Below are positions 10,549 through 22,800 of a stretch of 64,000 bases of DNA, one piece after another. Positions within the stretch are counted from its first letter, which is position 1; the number at the start of each line of letters is the position of its first letter. The position numbers and the translations under genes were made by a program. The DNA is taken from positions 4,464,001-4,528,000 of the forward strand of contig NC_134983.1 of the NCBI RefSeq assembly GCF_050947335.1, in the 5' to 3' direction. The stretch comes from Megachile rotundata (lineage: Eukaryota; Arthropoda; Insecta; Hymenoptera; Megachilidae). The notes beneath the pieces were generated by a model. It was not told where the DNA came from. It ran no database searches and saw only the letters and a list, made by a program, of their open reading frames with translations.

Positions 10549-11488
10549 ACACACAGCTTCCGTCTTTAATTAGAAAATCGTTCAATCAATAATTGCAGAC
10601 TGCTTCATCATTAAAGTAAATTTAATGGCAAAATAAGGTAACTATTAATCGGTACTCAATTAATTTAAAAGCTTACTTAATGATTAAGCGATAACGTGAT
10701 TTTCATCGTATTCAGAAATGTTTGTCTTCCTCCATTTTTTAATCAATCGAATTTCCGGATAATCGTTATCGTAATTAATAGTAGCAAAAAATCAACGCAT
10801 TATTACGATATTTGTGAAAGCAGTTCAGTTTTATGATTTGACTAATCGTAGAAATTAACCTTCTTAACGATACGTTAGCCTATTCGGAATAATTTCCGTA
10901 TTCCCTGGAATTATAAGAATCTAAAGTCTTTCGAAGTTGAACGTACTGAAGTTGTAGAAAGTTCCCAAACTTCTTGAAGCTGTGGAACTTTGTGGAAGCA
11001 TCGAACGAATATAAATGATGTCGCCAGAAAAATGCGGCAGTCTATCGTTTTAATAGCGGAATAATTTATATTGTCTGATAATACAAATGACGTGATATTC
11101 TTTTAAATAATCATAGTAGGTAAAGTGGTATAATCAGTCTACCAACTAAATAGGTGGTCTTTTTATCTTGCATTATAATACTCTAGCAAAAGGATGAAAA
11201 AATTATTATAATTATGATCAAAAGCTTTTGCTTCAAGTACAAATTATTTATTCTTATAAATAATTCGAGTGTATAAATTCTATAGCAAATTTCATACCGC
11301 TCTAGTTAGGTTAGGTACCATTCTGGTATGAAATTTACCAGAATAATTACCACACACATTTTCAACAATGCATAAAGTATAATTTTTAATTTGTCAATGA
11401 ATTTCTGTGACAATACATAAGTTATCAATTATTTAGTTGTAATACAATAATTTAGTTGTGATAAATTTCTACATCCTAAGTTACAATA
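10549..11488. other. AT-rich spacer
   Basis: Nothing recognisable as a gene, RNA or repeat. Confidence 0.5.
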
Positions 11489-11914
11489 TACAGGGTGTTA
11501 CCTGTAACGCTACTCACGATTTTTCTCCCACTTGCAGCCACCTTACGAAAAAATGTTTAGGACAATATTAGCAGGGTATGAAGTGCACAATAGATATTAG
11601 TAAAGCAAATTTTTAAAACAGTTTGTTCTCTTGGCAAAGTCAAAGTCACCTTGGTTTTTTAAATAGGAACATACATTTTTTTTTATTCATAGCTTTAGAG
11701 GACATCGAGACGAATTCAAAACATATATTACATGATATTTTTACTAACATATTACTCGATTTACAGAAGTGGAAATGTGAAGTAAAAGACCGGAATATTA
11801 CGCGATGGAAGACGGCATACATTTTGAACATGTAATTAAAGTGTATTTTAATTAAAGTGTAATTAAAGTGTACTCACGAAAAATCGTGAATAGCGTTACA
11901 GGTAACACCCTGTA
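11489..11914. mobile_element. Non-autonomous TIR element (CAGGGTGTTACC ends), 426 bp with flanks
   Basis: TA (11489-11490) is followed by CAGGGTGTTACCTGTAACGC, and the inverted counterpart ends at 11912 before TA (11913-11914). The terminal repeats match over about 35 bp with one or two changes. TA target sites and CAGGGTG ends are typical of Tc1/mariner relatives. The interior has no transposase motif; a 70-codon frame there shows no similarity. Three short repeats of aattaaagtgta sit at 11833-11871, just inside the right TIR. Confidence 0.8.
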
Positions 11915-13305
11915 TGTGTACAGCATAATGTTCTATTAATTATACAAATTATGATTGTTTAATCACAACATATCCCACTTATTTGCATTTATATTATTTA
12001 CAATATGATATATTTATTCAACTTATTAGTCAAAATTTTTGTAATTCTATGTGAAACATTTGAGATGTTATATGAATTTGTTGGGATTTTGGAAAAAACA
12101 ATCCAATTTCAAATTTTGAAAAATTAAATGAGCCACGATTAAAAATTATATGTACTACAAATCATTTTAGATAGTATGGATCAAATTAAATCAAACGTGC
12201 GCAAAATATTTATGTTCATATATCAGCCCAATATTTTATTTTCATTATATTTATTAGAATCATATACATGTAGCTCTAAATGTTTGCAACATTGAACGCA
12301 CATGCAGACATAATGACATTATTATTAAACATCAAATTTCAAACTTAATTATACTTGAGATAATCCGATTTTCGCGATCAACGTTTTACTGAAATAAGTA
12401 TTTAACAAACTGATTTAATAGACGTTCGAAAACTGTGCAAGTAAAGTTAAAATAGAAAATAGTTTTATATCGAGAAGTTATAGAACACAGGTTCGTATAT
12501 CCGACCAAACTATTAATTAATAAACGTCAAACAGTAAACTGTTTAATTCGAAAGTTGTTCGTGAATTTTCGTCCTATGCTGAAGAGCCAGATTTTCATTA
12601 TCTTTACTAAACACCGTGTGAAACTGGACTTCCATGATGTTGAAGATTTACGACGAAAATTTGTAACTTAACTGGACCAAACGTAAAATATAATTAATCG
12701 AGTACACGTAGCTAACAGATTTGACTGTTCATCAAATATATTATTTTAAAACAATACAATCTTGAATGTATTCAAGTATTTTATAATGCTTGAATGTATT
12801 AGAAAAGAATGAAAACACTAGTTTTTGCATATTAGTTTATGATTTGTGAATTTATCTTTACGCTTATATTCATTGTTATTCCCGGTTGGCCCGGGCTGAA
12901 CAAACTAAATTGGAAATTATAGATTTCCTGTTGGACCATTGATGGCAGTACAGATTCGAGTTTATGTTCTGTACACACAAATTTTTACTAACCGATTTAA
13001 AACACGAACATATACGGGCAATCTGAACGCTTTGTAGGAGATATTGAAATTCACACAAGGGAAAAGAGAAATACATGCGATTTCTGATATTTCAGTTAGT
13101 ACAGGTATCAAAAAGTTAATAAACTATATGGAATATTAAAAACGTTGATTATTTGTATTAATACATGTTTGCAGACATTCTATTAATTTTATTACATAAA
13201 AGTTTTAGTGGAAAAAAGTTTTTGTAGAGTCGGAATGAAAGAGACATTTTCATTGAGAACAAAGAGGGGAATAAATCATGATGGCTTCAACTTACAATTA
13301 GTGTA
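11915..13305. other. AT-rich spacer
   Basis: No gene or repeat recognised before the Copia remnant. Confidence 0.5.
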
Positions 13306-13640
13306 ATGAATGCTGATTGTCTAACAAAGCCTGTGAGTCGAGTGAATTTGTTAAAAAATATTGAGAATTTTATGAGAGTTGTGGAAGTGTAAAAACCAAA
13401 GGGGGGAAGTGTGAGGTTGGTTTTTACAATAGGTTGGTACGAGTGGTGTATGAATGAGGTTGGTAAGAGTGTAGAGTGAGTGAAATTAGTGAGAGATATT
13501 TTTTGGGTTGGCTGAAGTGGAAAAGAGAAGGGGATGAACCGGTGTGTGTCGTTTGTAAGCATTAAACTTTAAAATTCAAATTACGTTTATTAAATATATA
13601 TATAAATATAAATATGCATATAAAGTCGTCAACAACATTA
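13306..13640 (+). pseudogene. Copia 3'-end remnant: Pol C-terminus, polypurine tract, partial LTR
   Basis: The plus strand encodes NADCLTKPVSRVNLLKNIE and ends at TAA (13390-13392); the ADxLTKP motif is the usual C-terminus of Copia Pol after RNase H. Upstream the frame is broken by a TGA near 13278. A polypurine run (ccaaaggggggaag, 13396-13409) follows, then TGTGAGGTTGG from 13410, as expected for the start of a 3' LTR. The right end is uncertain; an ACA near 13636 is one candidate. The LTR start is unlike that of the intact Copia at 5311-10076, so this is a different, older family. The strong G and A bias of 13380-13540 fits its LTR. Recognition rests on a short motif plus the tract. Confidence 0.6.
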
Positions 13641-13775
13641 TTTCCCCCACAATTAGACGCTATTACACGTGCACGAATATTCCCATAGAATAAAGAATGT
13701 TATCCTGAAATATTTGAGTTGGATATTTATACCACATTTTTCTTAAAAAATAATACTTTCGTTACTTTTGTACCG

Positions 13776-14280
13776 TAAGGTGAAATGGGGTAAGTGCAAA
13801 CTGGTTTTTGTGAAGTTGGTATTCAAACGTAAGTATTTTCAGTCTGCTATGTAAACACTTAATGCTGTCGATATCGAACGCTTTGTATAATTACTACTAT
13901 TTAATTAATATTAACTAGGATCTTAATTTTTCTTGTAAATTTTGATTTTGATAGGAAATTGTTTAAAATGTCAACTGCTCTGCACTTTCCCCGAAAATGG
14001 GGTAAGAGCGTAACTTGAAGTTAAAGATACTTTGAAACTTTATTTCATGTGCAATGGGGCAAGAGCAGAATTATTAACAAATCTGCTATAAAATGCTTTT
14101 TACTGCATTATGCAAGTACTCTATACTACAAACAAGTACTCTTAGCTGAAATATAAAAGGGGATATAGTGAACCAAACCAGGATACAAATTTACTAAATG
14201 GAGAACTTTCGTTCATATTGTAATAAAAATAGCCTGTATACGCACTTGTCCCGTTTACGAACTTACCACACTTCACCATA
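13776..14280. mobile_element. 505-bp TA-flanked MITE, copy 2
   Basis: This copy has the same length and orientation as 2232-2736, with TA at both edges and terminal repeats starting AGGTGAAATGGGGTAAG on the left and TGGTGAAGTGTGGTAAG on the right (minus strand). It has no coding capacity. Differences from copy 1 are scattered substitutions, so the two are old insertions of one family and not a recent segmental copy; the flanks do not match. Confidence 0.8.
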
Positions 14281-16519
14281 TTGTATAATTAACTCGGAAC
14301 TTATATTTAGTTTCTTCTAAAAAAATAATATTTTTGACTCTCTGTGATATAATGTAATGTACCTTATTTGAATTCCATAGATAATTTCAAAATTATTCAT
14401 AATTAGATTAATTTTGTTACATTTCAGCTATTTCATTTTACGAATTCTTTTTCTGCTTTACGCCTTCTCTCCAAATCAGAAAACTTTTATGTGTAACATA
14501 AGGAGTCATAATTGTAGCAATTAGTCAAATGAATGTTAACAGAATTACTAGATTAAAGTTATATAACATTGCAAAGGTTCAATTTCATTTGCTATTGCGT
14601 TTGTTCTTCTAGCGTTGAAATCTGTCTGCATAATGGCATTATTATCCCTTTGGGAATGAAACACTTCTACATTCCTAATTAAATTGGTAACGCACGTGTG
14701 TTATCTTTAATTCCTTTCATTTCACTTTGAATTTTTTTTTAATGTTTCAATCTTTTAAATTGCTGATAATGAAAAAGCACAGTACACTTCAATATTAAAG
14801 AAAGAGATACAGTAACAAACAAAATTAATTTGAATTCTATCTTCTTCTCTATTACTATCTTAATTTCGTAACAATAATTAAACCTTTAACAAAACTACTT
14901 TCTCGTTTGAGTCACCATACAGCAAATTTAAAAACGAGAAATTTTGAAGCACTATACAATAATATTTTTGCCAATGATGAAATTATTAGATTATATAATA
15001 GAAATAGTATTACAGAAATTTATAATTACATCTGTGCAAAAATAATATACTCTGATATTACATTTTGAGTACTTTAAACATTCTCAGTTACAAACTTAGG
15101 TTTACACGTTTTTTATTAGTTATTATTTTAACTTCCACTAAAATGTTAATAACCGGGAATAGTTTGCGCGTTAGAACATTTACGATAGTAACAGTACATC
15201 AATTCTTCCCTAACGAGTCGTTGAAAACGGACACACGTTTCGCAGCCAGAATCGACTCGTAATAAATTCACGATCGATTCGTTCAATGCTGGCAGCAACC
15301 ACTGTGGAATCCATTTCTGACCATGGCTGGTATAAATCGACCCGTAAAAGTTTTCGTAGAACTCGAAAAAGGTCGGCTGCCGTCGTGATATCGTATACCA
15401 ACGTAGATATAGAGAGTGAAAAAAATTGCCCGATCGTACTTTATCTCGTCCTTTCGCATTTGCGATTTTGGTCAGCTTGGCGTGAATTCCGTAAATTTAC
15501 GATATGTACCTTGGAAAGGACACCTATGTGCTCTCTTGCACTACAATTTATCAATTAGTAAATTTACAGACTGTAAATTTTTATCTGTACACTTACGTTG
15601 TGCATTTTACAAGTTGAGTTGCGATTATTAGTTTATTTTACAAATATAAATATGAGTTTGTTATTTATAAAAAATTTACTTGTAAAATTTGTACAAGTTT
15701 TGGAGAGTCAGTTTTCTGAACTGTTGGAATAGTATGCATATTTTTTGCTTACTTTTATTTCAATACTCATAACCTTGCTCAAACTTACCAATTTTTAGTA
15801 AAACAATTTCAGTTTGTCACATTATATTTTTTTAAACAAATGTGCTTTCGATCCTTCTTGCGACGTATATTTACATCATCATTTATATAATATCGTAAAA
15901 TCGAGTGTTGGGTCACCATGATAAACTCACAACCACACTCGTGTTTGATGTTTCGAAATATGCATGCTACTTTATGGCACAAAATGTGAGGAAATATAGA
16001 ATCTTCTCATCCCGTGGAATACGTAGCGAAATGTCTATTGATCATGTAAAGAACTGAGCCAGCAAAATCGTAAATTTGCTAATTTTCTGCTATTCCTGTT
16101 CCTAAGTCGCCGTTTGTCTCCCGAAATTTATTTAAGTAGTAGACTTAACTTTCATCCCAACAAGGTTTAGCTCGAAGGTTGCCCTAAAATGTGGCTTAAA
16201 ATCGTGCCATGTTGCGTGAAAGCCGCAAACTGATAGGGGTAGACGTGGGTTAAAGTAAGCAGAATGGAGAGCAAGATTCGAGTGCAGATTGCGGAACAGG
16301 TTAACCGTATTTATTGGAATGCTTCTGGGGGTGGATGGCATGGTTGCTTTGCATTATGAAGGGAGAAATGCGGTTAGATTTGGGGCTGCGTTTCTATCGC
16401 GCTAGTTTCACGACTAGATTGGTGGTTGTGGAGGCTCGGTTAATTAACGAAAGCTATTATGTATTCGTTCCAAGCTTTCGTATTTCGTTACTGGTATTTT
16501 TGGAACAATCTATCTAATA
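14281..16519. other. Spacer with a GC-elevated block at about 15210-15500
   Basis: This is mostly AT-rich. The 15210-15500 block is open in several frames on both strands (for example 15286-15558 plus, 15210-15401 minus). That is what higher GC produces and no family was recognised. It could be conserved non-coding DNA; this cannot be judged from one sequence. Confidence 0.45.
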
Positions 16520-16737
16520 TATTAGGGGTACCGAAAAGTAATCAAAATTTCTTCGATGATTTCAAAGTTTTTCTATGAAAAATCGAAGGACTTTTTTTAA
16601 GAAGGGAACAATTGCCTTTACGCTGGCAAAAAGCGTTAGAAAGCGATGGAAATTATTTTGTTGATTTAAGATTTCTTTAATTATAAATATTTTTCGCCAG
16701 CAAACAAAATTTTTATTACTTTTCGGTAACCCTAATA
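16520..16737 (+). mobile_element. Miniature mariner (internal deletion derivative)
   Basis: TA (16520-16521 and 16736-16737) flanks a 214-bp element with inverted ends TTAGGGGTACCGAAAAGTAA and, on the other side, TTAGGGTTACCGAAAAGTAA. The plus strand still encodes the transposase C-terminus (REQLPLRWQKALESDGNYF, about 16600-16668), matching the mariner ending LPxRWxKxxxxxGxYF. Everything between the left end and this tail is missing, including the catalytic core. It could only move using a transposase from a full relative. Confidence 0.8.
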
Positions 16738-18218
16738 TTAATTTCATAAGCACTTTTATTCTGAGATATCAATTTAAAGAAGTAAAACGTACAAATATTT
16801 ATTTCATAAACTTAGAATCTGAGAAAGTGTTATTGTATCATACGAAATTTCTGTTAATTATTTAAAAGGAGCTATAATATATTTTGCTTAATCTTTGCTT
16901 TGTTGAATAGGTATATAAATTATACTAAAGTTTATACGGCAAAATTAGAGAGCTATTATGAATCGTAATTAAAAACTTTTTATATATCTTACTATGTAAG
17001 TGCAAATTATACTGAAATACACGCATGAAAAAGTACACACAAATCTGGACTTGCAGCGGAAAGTACGTACATCTTTAATTTCGATTTTCTCGATAACTAT
17101 AAATTGTACAGCAAAAATGCATATGCCATGAAATACGTATTTTTAAAAGATCTACAACTTTTGTTTCAAACATTTTTTGAAATTTTCAATACTTAATAAA
17201 CTAATCGTAAAAATATCAGTCTCTTAAGATCTGTTATAGTTTTGATTAATAGGCGAAATAATAGGTTTACATAAAAAATGCATATAACATTTTTTGTACA
17301 GCTCTCCAAAAGCTTTACTTTTCGTAATAAATATTCTTCTCTAAAATCAATATTATCGACAATATTTAAAAAACCTTTTTCCCCTTAAGGGATTGGGGAA
17401 CAAGGTCTTGTTAAAAATCCTTTTAAAGACTTTCTTCTTTCTTCAAAGTTGAGCTTTGTTTAAAATTTCAATGTAATTAGGGGTACAGTTTTTCCGAACT
17501 ACACCATTAATTACGTATTTAGGTATTTAGATGTCAGCAGGTATTTTCTGTTAGATATTCAAGAAAGTTCAGTTTATTTTTCATATAAGTGCAAAAAATA
17601 ACACATGTGGCTTACAAAGCTGACCACACGACCTTTAACGAGAAACATGAAAATACATGAGGTGTACGATTTTAATTAACACTGTATGTAAACTGAAAAC
17701 AAAAAGAGGAAACTTGTAAATGCTTGTGAGCGGATCAATTTTTGATCCAATTTTTGAACCCTATTAATATTCGGACATTGTATTATTTTTTCAATCACTT
17801 CTCTGTATATGATACATAATTAAGTGGAATATATTTTCTGTTTTTTATTTTTATGAAATCATTCTTTTTAACTGAAAGTTTTGTTTATTTAAACCACTTA
17901 AGTTGTAGTATATTTTATCATATATTAGGAAATTATTCTTATGTCTGGAAAATATTTGGAGATTTATTATTTATCTACATTTCTTATACGTCAGCTTTAA
18001 TGCTGGTTACATATATTAAGCAAGACATAGAGCGTACTTCGAAATATTGATTATTCGAAAATTATTGCGATCAGTTAGAAATTTTGAAGGTGAGAAAAGG
18101 AAAAAGGATTGTATTTCGTTAAAGGCAGTTTTGTAAATTAGATTCTGGATAAAAAAATACCTAGATATTTTTAAATAAAATCTACAAATCTGGGATGAAC
18201 ATTGAAAACGGATTTAAA
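16738..18218. other. AT-rich spacer
   Basis: No gene or repeat recognised. A 65-codon frame at 17853-18050 is AT-driven and unlike any family I know. Confidence 0.5.
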
Positions 18219-18515
18219 TTTTATCAAGATAATAGCCCGAAATAGAAAGCCAGGATAGTACAGGAATATCTGCTATATAATTGCCCCCGTGTGCAACATT
18301 CACCACCACAATCACCAGATTCAAACCAAATTGAAAACTTATGGGATTATCCGGACAGGAATGCTCTACAAACACCAATTACGTTAATGGAACAACTGAA
18401 ACAAAAATATAATTTTTACGAATTCTGCAACCCTACTGTTACTTTTACCTGCACTACATCGTCATTCGTTCCGAATAAAATTCTTCAATCAATTTTACGA
18501 GGAACGACCCTGTAA
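18219..18515 (+). pseudogene. Tc1-type transposase C-terminal fragment
   Basis: In one plus-strand frame the DNA encodes FYQDNSPK, a TAG stop (18243-18245), then KARIVQEYLL and HSPPQSPDSNQIENLWDY. These match the last two catalytic blocks of Tc1 transposases (QDNxPxHTA and SPDLNPIENLW). The Asp (18228-18230) and Glu (18333-18335) are 34 residues apart, the DD34E spacing. The first catalytic Asp, the DNA-binding domain and the ends of the transposon were not found. The stop replaces the usual His after PK. A relic; similarity fades after about 18420. Confidence 0.8.
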
Positions 18516-19264
18516 CGAAGTGAAAAATCAAGCTAGAAATCAGACGAGACATTCAGATCATTACAGACTTGCTTACCAACTATTTAGTAATCACGTTTTC
18601 CCGAGGAGGAAAAGAATTCCTGAACACAACGCGAAATCTTAACGTTAATGGGATATCGTCAGGGTTGACGAGAGTTCGCTCGATTCGGCTCGACTTTGCA
18701 TAAAGTAATTTCACGATCGTGAGAAAGCTTCGCAACCGTCTTATGTCAAATCTCCTCGTTTCCGGCGTGGATACGTCGAGAGAAGGAAGTCTAAGTTTGT
18801 CGCCGATGACATCCGTTATCATGAGCCGCCTAACCTTCGCTCGTGATCCAATTGTTACCGACTGATCCATTAAGTTTCACGAATGAATCTTGTTTGTCAC
18901 TTTGCTCGTGATACGTAGGTGTATAACGTACGATACGTGGGTGGAATACGCGAAAAACGATAATTAACATTGTGTGAAGGAAAATAATCAGCTCGGAAAA
19001 TTGTTCCCGTTGTTCGAGAGAATTGCAGCGTAGATACCCTTGGTCTGGCGAGGATTAAAACGAAACAGTTCGAAATAAACAACAGAGAGGAATATGAATA
19101 ATTTGCTGCCGGTGGGTGACTGCGAACGCGGAATGATTTTAACAATTGTAATTTAAAAATCAGAGGAATACACCTGCTGGCTGTCACTGCCTGGACTCTA
19201 ATTATCTCGCCGCTCGAAATTGTGCTCTCCATAGATGTACTTTTGTATATGTTAGTGACTCTTA
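18516..19264. other. GC-elevated block, no recognised gene
   Basis: 18580-19232 is richer in CpG and C+G than its surroundings and is open for about 100 codons in two minus-strand frames (18580-18870, 18897-19232). The predicted products show no domain and no convincing splice sites bound them. It may be a conserved non-coding element or a decayed gene. Confidence 0.35.
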
Positions 19265-19840
19265 CTCTATCTGGAGATTCAAGGAGATTGGAAGTTTTCT
19301 GATTTATGTAGTTTCAAAATTTCAAATTTTCAAATGTATAAATTAGCAGTCTATTAAATTGATATATTTTCAAAGATTGCAATTTCCAAATGTAGAAATT
19401 AGCCATCTATTAAATTTAAATTTTTCGAAGTTTCACATTTTTAAATTTTGTGTTTCAAATTTCTAAATGTACTACATTTTCTATTTTTCAAATCCCTAAA
19501 TCTTTACTATTTTAAATCTCACAATCTCCACATTTCTTAAATTTCTAAATCTCTCAATTATTCTCAAATCCTTAAACCTACATTTTCATGTCCCTAAATC
19601 TCTGTATTTTTAAATCCTTAAGTCTCTAAATTCTTCATATCTTCAAATCCCTAAATGTCAACATTTTCAAGTCCCGAAGTCTCCAAATTCCTAAAACTCC
19701 CAAATCTCTAATTTTTCAATTCCCCATCCTTCTTCATTCCTCAAATTACAAACTTCAAATTTTCATATCACCAAATAAAAATTCGAACTTATCCACATTT
19801 TCGAAATCCTAAACACTCAGCTTCCAATACTACCAATTTT
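19265..19840. repeat. Degenerate minisatellite of aaatctc/aaatttc units
   Basis: The stretch is built from imperfect 8-12-base units such as caaatccctaaatct and aaatttctaaatc, all with pyrimidines other than A-runs on the plus strand. Similar arrays lie at about 47120-47400 and 58720-58990. No exact period holds over long distances. Confidence 0.75.
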
Positions 19841-22800
19841 TTATCATAAAAATTAATAAATTCAGGTCTCTTTTTCTTCTACATTTTTCCCACGAAACCC
19901 TATTGTAATAATTATTGTACATTGTACCGTTTTCAATAATGAATTTTAAATTTAATATATTTCTTGATTCAACGAATATTATTTTTGCCATACAAACTAC
20001 CCGTTAAATTGATTGCAAAGTCATTTATCGCAGCGCTTGATGCGCGTGTACGCTTAGAGGATTAACTCCTATCAATGCCGGTTTCACCGAGCAAATCGAC
20101 GGCGCTTGATTTTTAATTTCCTGATCGAACAGTACTATTCGACAAATACCGTGAAATAATGGCCTGGTAAACAGCGATAGCCCGCGAAATAATATTTCCG
20201 CGAGCTGAATCAGCTAGACTTTCGCGACACGTTTCAAGCGATGAAATGCGATTTCGACATGGCGCTGCCTCAGAATGGCAATTTCGATCGCATTCAAGCG
20301 AGAATGATAAATAGGATCTGGTTGAAATAGGGAAAGTGCCGTTTATAGTCGCGTTTCGAGGGCGCATAAAGCATAGCCTGGCGCCCTTTGTGCGAACCTT
20401 CGCCTGTAAGATTGCTGGATGCAATTGAAGGCTTTTATTCGACTGTAAACTGGTCGTATCCGAGTTTTCTGAAACGAAAGTCAATTTCTACAAGTAACAC
20501 TGAAAAATATTCTTTCGTATTTAGGGGTGATAAGACGATGGATTTTGGATAAAGAGAAGACAAAATATTTTAATACTATGCGTTGTAGAATGTAGCTTCA
20601 AATATTCAGATTCGATAGCCTTAACACTCTACGGAACGTGTCCAAATGACCCAGCTTAGATACCTTATATGCACTCTTAACGATCACACTGATATCAAAC
20701 GACCTCAGACAATTTAGTTTCAATTTTAACCACTTCATGTTCTAAAAATCTGAATTGATACCTTTTTTGAAACACCGGTATTTTTATTATTTTGTTCCTC
20801 AATTGTCATATCTCAAGAGTGTTTTGCAAAGATTTTAGTGTTAAAATTTCTTTCCATTATTTCTTTGCATTATAATCGACAAAAGCTTTGAATTTCTCTG
20901 CAGAAATCATCTTTCCAACGTTTATAAATCTTTTTCATGTTCAACGTTTAGATTTTCTAAAGTCAGCTGTAAAATATGTTAAAACAATTTTCAAAGGTTC
21001 ATAATTATTTTCAAGTAAGAATAAGCAGTAGTATTTTCGTAAGAAATATTTTTAGCTTTAAACGTCCCAGTGTTCCTCACATATGTTATTCTGAGGATGT
21101 GTGACCGTTGAAGGTTATATTACAGAAATTGACTCACCAGTGTATAATGTTCACTTCCCTTCAAATTACGAATGAAATCGGAAAATAAATAAGTGATCAA
21201 ATATAAATGAATGTACACGTTAATACTTTATTTCGATGAAAATCAATGCAGATTTCAAGAAAATTGCCTCAACAAATTGTGTATCTTTTAATGGGAAACT
21301 TGTGAACCGCTTATTTGACTACATTAGTAATTTTAGTGTTAAGATGCTTTTGTCGAAATGTATATTAATTCTTTTCCAAATAATGATTGCATGAACTAGT
21401 ATATGTTTCATCTCTTATATGTGTATTTATCGTTATATTTTATATTTAATCTGAAGAGGATTGCTCATCGAATTTCCAATATCGAGCAAACATCGAATTA
21501 CAAATCTACTGTTAAACAGATACAAACTTCAATACCTAAACTTGGAACTGCTCAAGTGGTACACTCGCTCATTTATGAAACTTCCTCACCTGATAGAAAG
21601 TATCTAACTGAACATTCGTATATTTAGAGAACTGACAGCTAATTATTTAAAAGATATGAACAGTTAAAGTTAATTACTCCTTAAATTTTTTAGCACAACA
21701 CATACATAAATTGGCTAAATCTATACATATACGATTCAAATACCAGTTATCTATTTTTGTTCATTTAACTTCTTGTGGCACATTGGTAACTCGTGATGTA
21801 CTCACAGTTCAAATACGATAAATCTTATTCGAATTTTTAATACGCTTCAGTATTAAGTTTAAGTACAATTATAATTTACATAGTAGAGGATCGTTGAATA
21901 TAAAATGGACATAACACTTTCACTTTCGTTATTGGATTCGCACGAAGCCTATCAGTTTGTTATGTTTGTGCTCACTTTTCTATGTTCCTCACTATAGTCA
22001 CTATGTTCCATCACTATAGACTTGATCGGTCTGAAAAATTTTAACGATTAATTTTCAGTGAAGTATATGGTTTTAAGCACTTCTGTTTGACTGTAGGTCA
22101 AAGTCAAAAAATCGAGAAAAACGCATATTTTACATAGGAAATGTAACGCAAAAATATTCCTTACAAAAAAATATGCAAAAATGTAGATTCAATTTACCTT
22201 AAGTCAACCAAAAATGCATAAATTTAATATTTTGCCTTTTCCGCAAGAAGAAGAGGCATAGAATCAACTCAATTCGTCTGATCAGCATTGCGTGCAAATC
22301 CAAGAGAAAATTCTCATGAAAATTTCGAACTAAACTCGTTTTAATACTGTAGCTGCAAATAGTTACCGTTGATTGACGCACCTGACAAATAAATCATACG
22401 TAGAGGTTAAATATTCGACCATGTTAACATTTCACAAACGGCATATTTTTCTGTTGCGAGCAGCAGCTAGCAAATTTAGTTGTTTGCACTTATTTTGGTG
22501 TAAATGATTTATTGTACAAGGTGGTTCACGCAACTGTAGCGGGCAATAACTCCGCTACCAGTGCCGATGCACAAAAATGACAAAGGAAAAGAGTGACAGG
22601 TTCAATGAGTACTATATTTGGACGACCAAACTCTTTTTTGAAAGTGCATTGGTGCATGTGCACTCAACAATTGCATTCTTTTTTTCAAATATAAATGCCT
22701 AACTCTATTTACATAGTTGAATTCTGTTCTACACTTTACGTAAAACCGCATTGAAGTACAAAAAAATGATTGTTTATTGAGGTATTTTAAGAAAATATCA

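Noticed and set aside
19265..19840. CRISPR-like or regular satellite array
   Set aside because: Units are irregular and diverged with no constant period or spacers; a degenerate minisatellite is sufficient.
22518..22600. DNA transposon end caaggtggttcacgc
   Set aside because: No inverted partner or target duplication was found nearby; reported only as spacer.
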